The notes beneath the pieces were generated by a model. The model had not been told where the DNA came from. It made no database searches and saw nothing but the letters and a program-made list of their open reading frames with translations. This document shows positions 45,614 through 52,577 of a stretch of DNA of 64,000 bases, piece after piece; positions within the stretch are counted from its first letter, which is position 1, and each line of letters begins with the position of its first letter. The DNA is from Streptomyces sp. NBC_01551 (GTDB lineage: Bacteria; Actinomycetota; Actinomycetes; Streptomycetales; Streptomycetaceae), in contig NZ_JAPEPX010000001.1 of the NCBI RefSeq assembly GCF_026339935.1, forward strand, positions 248,001-312,000. Reading direction: 5' to 3'. The translations under genes were made by a program, and so were the position numbers.

Positions 45614-46387
45614 TCAGCCGAACGCCGCCCGGGTGGCCGGGCCGTAGACGCCCTGGGGATCCCCGCTGATGCCCCGGTCGCTCTGCAACTGGGCGACGCC
45701 GCGCCGGGTGTGGCCGTCGTAGAGCCCGTTGACCTTGACGTACGTGAACCCCTGTCCGTACAGCCGCTCCTGAAGGGCGCGCACCTCGGGTCCGCGGTCC
45801 CCCGGGCCCAGCGTGCCGTCCCCGGCGGGCGTCGCCGGGGGCGCGACGGGCGCGCTCCGGCTCGCGGAGGCGCCGGGCGCGGGCCGGCCGCCGGACGCGG
45901 AGGCCGACGCGGAGGGCGAGACGGAGGCTCCCGGCGCCCGGGAGGCCGCGCCGGCACGTGGCGTGGACGCCGCGGGCGAAGGCTCTTCGGCCAGGCCGGG
46001 ACTGCCCGCCGGGAGCGCCGGTACGGACAGCCCGGGCGGGGCCACCGCCCGCTCCGGGCCGGGCTCTTCGGGGCCCGTCAGCAGGAGCAGCAGAGCGCCC
46101 GCCGCTCCCAGCCCGAGCAGCGCGCACACCGCCACCGCCACCGGCCGGCGGCGGCCGCGCCCGGCCGCAGCGGGGACCGGAGCCGAGTCGGACATCGAAC
46201 CGGAACCCGAACCGGAGGCAGCATCGGGCGCGCCCGCCGGTGGCGGGACGCGGGAGGAGACGGCGGGGCCGCTCTGGGGCCAGGCGGGCGCCGTCGGGGC
46301 GGACGGGCGGCTCGCGGGCGCGACGTAGGGGCGTACGAGCAGGCGGTCGTCGGGGACGGCCCCGCTCTCATCGGGATGGTGGGACAC
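45614..46387 (-). CDS. Membrane-anchored peptidoglycan-binding protein
   Basis: 257 residues. A cytoplasmic Pro/Ser-rich N-terminus is followed by a single membrane helix (AVAVCALLGLGAAGALLLLL, about 85-105), a low-complexity Ser/Ala/Pro linker and a PG_binding_1 domain (LGPGDRGPEVRALQERLYGQGF and NGLYDGHTRRGVAQLQSDRGI). The domain should sit in the cell wall. No lytic enzyme is fused, so it may be a scaffold or sensor. Confidence 0.85.
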   Translation of the reverse strand: MSHHPDESGAVPDDRLLVRPYVAPASRPSAPTAPAWPQSGPAVSSRVPPPAGAPDAASGSGSGSMSDSAPVPAAAGRGRRRPVAVAVCALLGLGAAGALLLLLTGPEEPGPERAVAPPGLSVPALPAGSPGLAEEPSPAASTPRAGAASRAPGASVSPSASASASGGRPAPGASASRSAPVAPPATPAGDGTLGPGDRGPEVRALQERLYGQGFTYVKVNGLYDGHTRRGVAQLQSDRGISGDPQGVYGPATRAAFG

Positions 46388-46720
46388 GGTTGTCTCCCGG
46401 CGGGGGTGGAGGCCGACGCGGCGGTGCGGTGCCGGCCTCCACCCGGCCGGTCAGGCCCCGCGCCGCCACGCGGCGAGGACCGTGCCTGGAGCGACGGCGG
46501 ACCCGACGGCCCCGCCGGTCGCGGGAGAACCGCCGAAGCCGGCCGGGGCCGAAGCGGAACGCACTGCGGAATCCGCCGCGGAAGCCGAAGCCGGAGCGAG
46601 CGAGGAGCGAACGGATATGCGCATGCTGAGGGTCTCCGTAGTGCGGCTCAAGCGGGGTCTTTGATCGGCGCACTCTTGCCCTTCGGGACGGCCCCGGTCA
46701 AGCCGGACATCCGATCCGCC
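46388..46720. other. Intergenic stretch without a supported gene
   Basis: The 333 bases between two minus-strand genes should hold the promoter of the peptidoglycan-binding gene. A minus-strand frame of 57 codons (46451-46624) with GGAG before its ATG starts MRISVRSSLAPASASAADSA; its composition is plausible for a short Ala/Ser peptide but nothing confirms it. I see no RNA gene. Confidence 0.35.
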
Positions 46721-47974
46721 CTATCCATCCGCTTTGTTCGGGACTTCCGTCCCCGCCCGAGCCACCCCGAGCGGGTGGTCCGGGACCCCGGCGGTCGGCT
46801 CCCGGCGGCGGACCGAGGTGGCCCACACCGTGACGGCCGCCGCCAGCATCAGCGCGGCGCCGGTCAGCGGCGCGGCCGGAACGGAGATCCCGTCGACCGC
46901 GAGGCCCCCGACGAGCGCCCCGGCGGCGATCGCGAAGTTGAACATGGCCACCATCAGCGAGGAGGCCGCCTCGGCCGCGCGCGGAGCCGCCCGCGTCATC
47001 CAGCTCTGCAGGCTCACCGAGACCCCGCCGTACGCGACTCCCCACGCGAGCAGCAGGGCGGTGCCCGCGACCGCCCCCGGGAGGACGGCGATCAGTGCGA
47101 GGACCACGGTGAGGGCGGCGCTGACCACGAGCAGCGTACGGCGGGCATCGCGCGCCCCGGCCAGGAAGTTCCCGGCGACCCCGGCCACTCCGTACCCGAG
47201 GAGCAGGGTGCTGACGTACCCGGCGTCGATGCCGGAGACGTCCCGCAGGATCGGCCGTACGAAGGTGTACGCGGCGAACTGCCCGGTCACGACGAGAAAG
47301 GTGACGATCACTCCGGCCCGTACGCCCCGGTTGTCGCGCAGCAGGGCGGGGAGCTCCGCGAACCGGATGTTCCGGTCGGCGGGCAGCGCGGGCAGCAGCA
47401 GGAGCAGGGCGACCAGGGTGAGGAAGCCGAGGGCGGCCACGGCGGCGAAGGCGGTGCGCCAGCCGCCGAGTTCCCCGAGCAGCGTCCCGGCGGGGACACC
47501 GAGCACGGAGGCGGTGGGGACGCCCCCGAAGACGAGGGCGGTGGCCCGGCCGACGTGCCGCTCGGGGACCAGGCGGACGGCGAGCCCGCCGGCTATCGCC
47601 CAGAAGCCGCCGACGCTGACGCCCACGAGCAGCCGGGCCGCCAGGACCACGGCGAAGCCGGGCGCGAGGGCGGCGGCGAGGTTGGCGGCCGCCATCAGGG
47701 CGATCAGCGCGCACAGCACGAGCCGCCGGTCCAGGCGTCCGGCTCCGACGGTGACGAGCGGCGCGCAGAACCCGGCGACCAGCCCGGGCACGGTGACCAT
47801 CAGCCCGGCGGTGCCGTCGGACACCCCCAGTGAGTCCCCGACGGGGGTGAGCAGCCCGACGGGCAGCAGCTCGGAGGTGATCAGGCAGAAGATCCCGAGG
47901 GAGACGGCCGCGACGGCCGCCCATCCCTTCCAGGGGCTGCCGGGCGCGGCGGCATCGGCGTCGGCGTCATTCAT
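46721..47974 (-). CDS. MFS exporter, DHA1-like
   Basis: 417 residues with 12 hydrophobic helices. Typical signatures are LLTPVGDSLGVSDGTAGLMVTVPGLVAGF at helices 1-2, ARLLVGVSVGGFWAIAGG in helix 4 and GGVPTASVLGVPAGTLLGELGGWRTAF in helix 5, matching DHA1 drug or sugar efflux pumps (AraJ-like). GGAG lies before the ATG at 47974. No regulator is adjacent. The substrate is unknown. Confidence 0.92.
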   Translation of the reverse strand: MNDADADAAAPGSPWKGWAAVAAVSLGIFCLITSELLPVGLLTPVGDSLGVSDGTAGLMVTVPGLVAGFCAPLVTVGAGRLDRRLVLCALIALMAAANLAAALAPGFAVVLAARLLVGVSVGGFWAIAGGLAVRLVPERHVGRATALVFGGVPTASVLGVPAGTLLGELGGWRTAFAAVAALGFLTLVALLLLLPALPADRNIRFAELPALLRDNRGVRAGVIVTFLVVTGQFAAYTFVRPILRDVSGIDAGYVSTLLLGYGVAGVAGNFLAGARDARRTLLVVSAALTVVLALIAVLPGAVAGTALLLAWGVAYGGVSVSLQSWMTRAAPRAAEAASSLMVAMFNFAIAAGALVGGLAVDGISVPAAPLTGAALMLAAAVTVWATSVRRREPTAGVPDHPLGVARAGTEVPNKADG

Positions 47975-48137
47975 GGACTCGGCACTCCTACGGGTCGGGT
48001 GGCGGACGGGACACGGCGGCGCGCGGAGCACCGGAGGTCGCGCCTCCCCCGTCACCCCGCACTGCCGTTCCAATTCCCGGGCGACGCGGGGCATTCCCGC
48101 ACCCCACTCCTCACGCGCCGCGCTTAGCCTGAGCCGC

Positions 48138-48722
48138 ATGGACGACGAACTCGACGGAGTGGCGATCATCGCCTTCGCGGACGCCGCCGCGTTCGAGAAC
48201 TGGCTGGCCGAGCACCACACCCGGCGCGAGGGCGTGTGGGTCAAGATGGCGAAGAAGAACTCCGGCATTGCGTCCGTCACTTCGGACGAGCTCGTCGACA
48301 TCGGGCTCTGCTACGGCTGGATCTCGGGCCGGCGCCGCTCGTACGACGACGAGCGCCATTACCTCCAGAAGTACGTGCCGCGCCGGCCCAAGAGCCTGTG
48401 GTCGCAAGTGAACGTCGACAAGGTCGCGGCACTGACCGCCGCCGGCCGGATGCGCGAGCCCGGGCTGGCCGAGGTGCGCGCGGCGCGGGAGGACGGCCGC
48501 TGGGCGCGGGCGTACGCCCCGCAGAAGACGGCCCCGGTGCCACCCGACCTCGCGGCCGCGCTCGACGCGGACCCGCAGGCCAGGGAGGCCTTCGAGGCGC
48601 TCGACAAGACCGCCCGCTACCTGCTGGCCCTGCCGCTGCTGCAAGCTGGCACGCCGCAGACCCGGCGGTCCCGCCTCGACAAGGCCCTGCGTTCCCTGAA
48701 GCGGCGTCACCCGGACGCGTGA
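48138..48722 (+). CDS. YdeI/OmpD-associated-type protein
   Basis: 194 residues with FADAAAFENWLAEHHTRREGVWVKMAKK at the start and DIGLCYGWISGRRRSYDDERHYLQKYVPRRPKSLWS in the middle, characteristic of YdeI/OmpD-associated proteins, a widespread bacterial family of poorly defined role. The C-terminus is basic (SRLDKALRSLKRRH). It is divergent from the MFS gene and precedes the second Pro-rich lipoprotein. Confidence 0.87.
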   Translation: MDDELDGVAIIAFADAAAFENWLAEHHTRREGVWVKMAKKNSGIASVTSDELVDIGLCYGWISGRRRSYDDERHYLQKYVPRRPKSLWSQVNVDKVAALTAAGRMREPGLAEVRAAREDGRWARAYAPQKTAPVPPDLAAALDADPQAREAFEALDKTARYLLALPLLQAGTPQTRRSRLDKALRSLKRRHPDA

Positions 48723-48764
48723 GCCGGGCACTCGGGCGGGCCGGGGGTGCGGCATGGTGGAGCG

Positions 48765-49238
48765 ATGCAGTTGCGTCGGGCCGTGCCCCTCTCCCTCCTC
48801 GCGCTCCTCGCGAGCGCCGGATGTGTCTCCGTCGGCCCGGGCTCCCCGGCTCCCGCACGGGGTTCCGCACCACTCGTGGGCGCACCGGACGCATCGGACA
48901 CCCCCGACGCCCCTGACACCGCCGAGAGCCCCGGCACGGCCGCCCTGCCCGCGCTGTCCGTCCCCCGCCCGCTCCCGCTGGGCGACCTGCCCGGGCAGGA
49001 GAGCGGCCCCGAACCGGAGCCGGACCGGAAGCGGCCCCCCGCCAAGGCGGCCCGGCCGCCCGCCAAACGGCCCGCGAAGCCCGCGCCACCGCACCGGGCG
49101 CACCCGCCCAAGCCCGCGTCGCCCCGGTTCCCGGAGCGGCTGCCCCGGGTGGACGAACTGTGCGCGGCCGCGGAGGGCACCGTACCCGCGTCGATCGTGG
49201 ACCTGTGCGTTGGCCAGTACGGGCAGCCCGCCCGCTGA
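48765..49238 (+). CDS. Pro-rich lipoprotein, paralogue of the one at 28145
   Basis: 157 residues. The signal peptide MQLRRAVPLSLLALLASAGC ends in a lipobox. The body is Pro/Ala/Lys-rich (PPAKAARPPAKRPAKPAP). The C-terminus has LCAAAEGTVPASIVDLCVGQYG, matching its paralogue at both ends but not in the middle. The two Cys in the end motif could form a disulfide. Function unknown. Confidence 0.75.
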   Translation: MQLRRAVPLSLLALLASAGCVSVGPGSPAPARGSAPLVGAPDASDTPDAPDTAESPGTAALPALSVPRPLPLGDLPGQESGPEPEPDRKRPPAKAARPPAKRPAKPAPPHRAHPPKPASPRFPERLPRVDELCAAAEGTVPASIVDLCVGQYGQPAR

Positions 49239-49264
49239 CCTGACCCAGGGCGTAGGCTCCGCCG

Positions 49265-49831
49265 ATGCGACGCGTACTGGTGGTCGGGATCAGCGGAGCC
49301 GGGAAGTCCACCCTGGCCCGGACACTGGGGCGGCTGCTCGGGCTGCCGTTTCACGAGATGGACGCGCTCCACTACGGCGGGCCGGGGTGGGCGGTCAGCG
49401 CCACGTTCGCCGAGGACACGGCGCGACTGGCGGGGACCGACCGGTGGATCTTCGACTCCCTGGGCCCGCCGGAGGTCCGGGATCTGCTGTGGGAGCGGGC
49501 CGACACCGTCGTGTGGCTCGACCACCCCCGGCACGTGGTGATGCGGCGCGTGCTGCTGCGCTCGCTGCGGCGGAGCCTGCTGCGCGAGCGGCTGTTCGGC
49601 GGGAACCGGGAGTCCTGGCGGGAGTGGCTGCGCCCCGACCATCCCGCGTGGTGGGCCTGGTCGCAGTACCGGTCGCGGCGCGCCGCGATCGCCCGGCTGG
49701 CGGGTGACGCCCGGTTCGCCCCGCTGCGCGTGATCCGCCTGCGCGGCCCGGGGGCAGCGGCGTCCTGGCTCCGGGCCCAGGAAGCACGGCCGGACGTGGA
49801 CCAGGTGAACCAGGTGAACCAGGTGGACTAG
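49265..49831 (+). CDS. P-loop kinase-like ATP-binding protein
   Basis: 188 residues with Walker A GISGAGKST, then DRWIFDSLG and VVWLDHPRHVVMRRVLLRSLRRSL, as in adenylate-kinase-like 'DNA topology modulation' proteins of the FlaR group. The C-terminus ends in a short repeat, DQVNQVNQVD, coded by AACCAGGTG repeats. It starts 26 bases after the lipoprotein gene. The substrate is unknown. Its stop shares the CTAG with the convergent gene. Confidence 0.8.
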   Translation: MRRVLVVGISGAGKSTLARTLGRLLGLPFHEMDALHYGGPGWAVSATFAEDTARLAGTDRWIFDSLGPPEVRDLLWERADTVVWLDHPRHVVMRRVLLRSLRRSLLRERLFGGNRESWREWLRPDHPAWWAWSQYRSRRAAIARLAGDARFAPLRVIRLRGPGAAASWLRAQEARPDVDQVNQVNQVD

Positions 49832-50136
49832 GGGGTGTCGCCGGCCGAGCGGCGGCCGCGGACGTGGGCGCAGCGGGCGGCCGTGCCGCGGCGGGCGGCG
49901 CGCAGCCGGTGCATCGTGTTGTACCGCCGGCGCCGCCATTCGGCCCGCGGCAGCCCGGCCCGCTGACCGCCGCCGCTGATGAGGGCGTTGACCGGGGTCA
50001 ACGGGTCCGCGCCAAGGCCCTTGGCGACCAGGACCCCGATGACGAGCGGGACCAGGGCCACGGCCAGCGCGGTGCCGGCGGTGGTCATGTGCTGCATGCG
50101 CGGGCGGATCGCGGGGCGCGGGGCGGCGGAAGTCAT
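49828..50136 (-). CDS. Small single-span membrane protein
   Basis: 102 residues with one hydrophobic helix (TTAGTALAVALVPLVIGVLVAKGLG, about 18-42) and a strongly basic C-terminal half (EWRRRRYNTMHRLRAARRG). No family is recognised. It overlaps the P-loop gene by 4 bases: CTAG supplies the TAG stops of both convergent genes. Confidence 0.55.
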   Translation of the reverse strand: MTSAAPRPAIRPRMQHMTTAGTALAVALVPLVIGVLVAKGLGADPLTPVNALISGGGQRAGLPRAEWRRRRYNTMHRLRAARRGTAARCAHVRGRRSAGDTP

Positions 50137-50241
50137 GCCCTCATTCGATCACCGGCGACGCGGCGGGGAATCGGGGCGGATACTCAGGCCGTTGGGCGTG
50201 AGGTACTCAGACGGGACCTGTGCGGCGAAGGGCGGTGGGTG

Positions 50242-50730
50242 ATGACGGTACCCGGGCAGGGGTTCGAGCCCGCCACGGGCGACGGGCCGACGGAGCTCGG
50301 GGACGCGGCCGCGCGCTCCCGAGAGCTGCGGACGGCGTACGAGGGCCTGGTGCAGATCCGTCGTCTGGTGAACGCCGGGGCGGGCTCGGCGGTTCCCGCC
50401 CCGTGGGAGCTGAGGCAGATGCCGCGCGCGGTGGCCCTCGTACTGGAGGCGGCGGGGATCGCGCCGTCGGCGGTGGACGCGGAGGGCCGGCGTACGCGCA
50501 CGGGCTACCGGGTGGCGGCCGCCGCGGAGCCCGGGCGGGTGGAGGTGACCTGGCTCGGCCCGCCGGGCGGCGGCGCGGCCGAGGAGGAGCAGGAGCGCCT
50601 GACGGCCTGCGCGGCGGCGCTGGAGCCGATGGGGTGGGAGTGCCTGCTGTACCGGGGCCCGCGCCGGCGGCGGTTCCTGGAGGTGGAACCGGCGGCCGGG
50701 CCGCCGAAATCCGCTTCCCCCCGGCCGTGA
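50242..50730 (+). CDS. Unknown soluble protein
   Basis: 162 residues. The readable parts are ARSRELRTAYEGLVQIRRLVNAGAG and a C-terminal segment TACAAALEPMGWECLLYRGPRRRRFLEVEPA. It has no signal peptide or membrane helix, and no known domain is recognised. GAAGGGCGG precedes the start; a GTG one codon earlier is also possible. It lies 20 bases before the S24-like/GNAT gene and may be co-transcribed. Confidence 0.6.
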   Translation: MTVPGQGFEPATGDGPTELGDAAARSRELRTAYEGLVQIRRLVNAGAGSAVPAPWELRQMPRAVALVLEAAGIAPSAVDAEGRRTRTGYRVAAAAEPGRVEVTWLGPPGGGAAEEEQERLTACAAALEPMGWECLLYRGPRRRRFLEVEPAAGPPKSASPRP

Positions 50731-50750
50731 CACCTGCGCACACTGCCCCG

Positions 50751-51641
50751 ATGGGCATGCTCGACGCGATGGCGGACCGGGTCGGCCGGGGCGAGACCGT
50801 GGAGTTCCGGCCGACCGGCGGGTCCATGGTGCCGTTGGTCCACAGCCGGCAGCGGGTCCGGGTCGCGCCGGCCGATCCCGCGTTGATCGAGGTCGGGGAC
50901 ATCGTGCTGGCCCGGGTCTCGGGCACGGTCCACCTGCATCTGGTGTCGGCGGTGGACGCCCCGCGCCGACGCGTGCAGATCAGCAACAACCGGGGCCGTG
51001 TCAACGGCTGGACCGCCCACGACCGGGTGTTCGGGATCTGCCTGTCGGTGGACGACGTGCCCCGCCCGGGGGCGGCCGCGAAGGTGCGGCGGCCCGCACC
51101 CCGGCGCGCCCCGCCCGCCCCGCCCGCATCCACCTCACCCGCCCGGCCCGCCGGGATCGCGACCGACCGCCTTGATCTGGTGCCGCTGTCCGTCGGCCAC
51201 GCCGCCGAGATGGCCCGCGTACTGGCGGATCCCGCGCTGTACGCGTTCACGGGCGGCGCGCCGCTGTCGCCCGAGGCCCTGCGGGCCCGCTACGCGCGGC
51301 TGGTGGCGGGCTCCCCCGACCCGGCGGTCGTCTGGTGCAACTGGGTGGTGCGGCTGCGCCCGGACGGCTCGCTGATCGGCACGGTCCAGGCCACGATCAC
51401 CCCGGCCGAGGACCGGGCAGAGCTGGCGTGGGTGATCGGCACGGCCTGGCAGGGCCGGGGCTTCGCCGCGGAGGCCGCGCGGGCCCTGGCCGCCTGGCTG
51501 ACGGCGCTCCCCGTCGGGCGGCTCGTGGCGCACGTCCACCCGGACCACCATGCGTCGGCGGCGACCGCCGCGGCCTGCGGCCTCTCCCCGACCCGGCACC
51601 GCCGGGACGGGGAGGTCCGCTGGGAGGGCGCCGGCCCCTGA
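50751..51641 (+). CDS. S24-like domain fused to GNAT acetyltransferase
   Basis: 296 residues. The N-terminal 110 residues (GETVEFRPTGGSMVPLVHSRQRVRV, ALIEVGDIVLARV, ISNNRGRVNGWTAHDRVFGICLSV) follow the LexA/signal-peptidase S24/S26 fold, with the GSM motif for the catalytic Ser; I do not see a clear Lys partner. A Pro-rich linker leads to a RimJ/RimL-type GNAT domain with WVIGTAWQGRGFAAEAARAL, the acetyl-CoA loop. The ribosome-binding site is weak for the first ATG and the ATG two codons later. The frame is continuous, so this is a real in-frame fusion on this read. Confidence 0.75.
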   Translation: MGMLDAMADRVGRGETVEFRPTGGSMVPLVHSRQRVRVAPADPALIEVGDIVLARVSGTVHLHLVSAVDAPRRRVQISNNRGRVNGWTAHDRVFGICLSVDDVPRPGAAAKVRRPAPRRAPPAPPASTSPARPAGIATDRLDLVPLSVGHAAEMARVLADPALYAFTGGAPLSPEALRARYARLVAGSPDPAVVWCNWVVRLRPDGSLIGTVQATITPAEDRAELAWVIGTAWQGRGFAAEAARALAAWLTALPVGRLVAHVHPDHHASAATAAACGLSPTRHRRDGEVRWEGAGP

Positions 51642-51713
51642 CGGCGGTCGTCGGGACCGGAGCCGTACGCGGCTCGGCGCCGGGTCGTGGCGCGCCTCGA
51701 CCCCGTGTCCGGG

Positions 51714-52421
51714 TCAGGCGTAGATCGCGCCCGGGTACGCCCACGTCGTCGTGCCGAAGACGTCGTTCTCGTCGTTGATGGACACCTTCAGGTTCGTGAT
51801 CTTGAGGCCGTACTGGCTCGCGGTGGTGCCGGCCGGGCAGTTGATCTGCTCCGGCGGGAAGTTCAGGTAGAGCTGCGGCCCGAGGTCCGCGGCGCCCTTG
51901 CGGAGTTCGGAGACGATCCGGTTGGCGTCCGCGTAGAAGTAGTTGTGCGCCAGCGCCGTCCGAACGGTCCGCACCACGACGTCGTCCGCGCGCTCGGAGC
52001 CGCCGTCCGGACGGACGCAGCGGAAGGTGCGCGCGGTGTCGGCGTGGGCCTGGAAGCGGTCGTCGGTGCTCCACAGGCCCGCCTTGAAGCCCGGGCTGCC
52101 CTGCACGTCGTGCAGGACGACGTCCAGGCTGAAGCCGCCGCAGCCCTCCGTCGCGTAGTAGTGGTGGTACTTCAGCACGCACGCCCGGGGCCCGTAGTAG
52201 GCGGTGGGATCGGGGTCGTACGGCTGGGGCACGACGGCCCCGTGGACCTTCACGGAGGCGGAGATCCCGCCCGGGACGGCCGCCGGGACCTCGACGGTCC
52301 GTGTGGCGTGGGCGGCGCCCGAGCCGGTGAGTACGAGGGCTCCGCCCGCGACGAGCGCGAGACCGAGCCGGGACGCTGACGCTGACGCTGACGCGGCAAA
52401 GGACATACGCAAGCGTGCCAT
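51714..52421 (-). CDS. Secreted protein of unknown function
   Basis: 235 residues. A signal peptide with an Ala/Ser repeat (ASASASASRLGLALVAGGALVLTG) ends in GAAHA. The mature part is rich in Tyr and charged residues (YDPDPTAYYGPRACVLKYHHYY) and has four Cys. I do not recognise a family. GGGGGGAA precedes the ATG. It follows the large LamG protein on the same strand after a strong terminator, so it is probably separately transcribed. Confidence 0.7.
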   Translation of the reverse strand: MARLRMSFAASASASASRLGLALVAGGALVLTGSGAAHATRTVEVPAAVPGGISASVKVHGAVVPQPYDPDPTAYYGPRACVLKYHHYYATEGCGGFSLDVVLHDVQGSPGFKAGLWSTDDRFQAHADTARTFRCVRPDGGSERADDVVVRTVRTALAHNYFYADANRIVSELRKGAADLGPQLYLNFPPEQINCPAGTTASQYGLKITNLKVSINDENDVFGTTTWAYPGAIYA

Positions 52422-52511
52422 CGTGTGGTTCCCCCCTGGACCAGTGGATGGTGGCGAACACCGGCGACCGTATCGGCGGAAGCGGCGGTTCGGCAGTACG
52501 CCCGGACGCAC

Positions 52512-52561
52512 GGAGGGGCGCACCCCGAACGGGGCGCACCCCGAACGGGGTGCGCCCCTCC
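52512..52561 (-). terminator. Terminator with two alternative hairpins
   Basis: A direct repeat GGGGCGCACCCCGAAC (52515-52530 and 52531-52546) is followed by one inverted copy. This permits either a 15-bp stem with a 20-base loop or a 12-bp stem with a 4-base GAAC loop. It lies 16 bases after the stop of the LamG gene on the minus strand. Confidence 0.8.
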
Positions 52562-52577
52562 CCCTACGCCAAGGGCG

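Noticed and set aside
46451..46624. A 57-codon Ala/Ser-rich minus-strand frame
   Set aside because: It has a possible ribosome-binding site but no recognisable peptide features and lies in a promoter region, so it is only mentioned with the gap.
49265..49831. Zeta-type toxin of a toxin-antitoxin pair
   Set aside because: The P-loop protein matches FlaR/adenylate-kinase-like proteins better, and no epsilon-type antitoxin precedes it.
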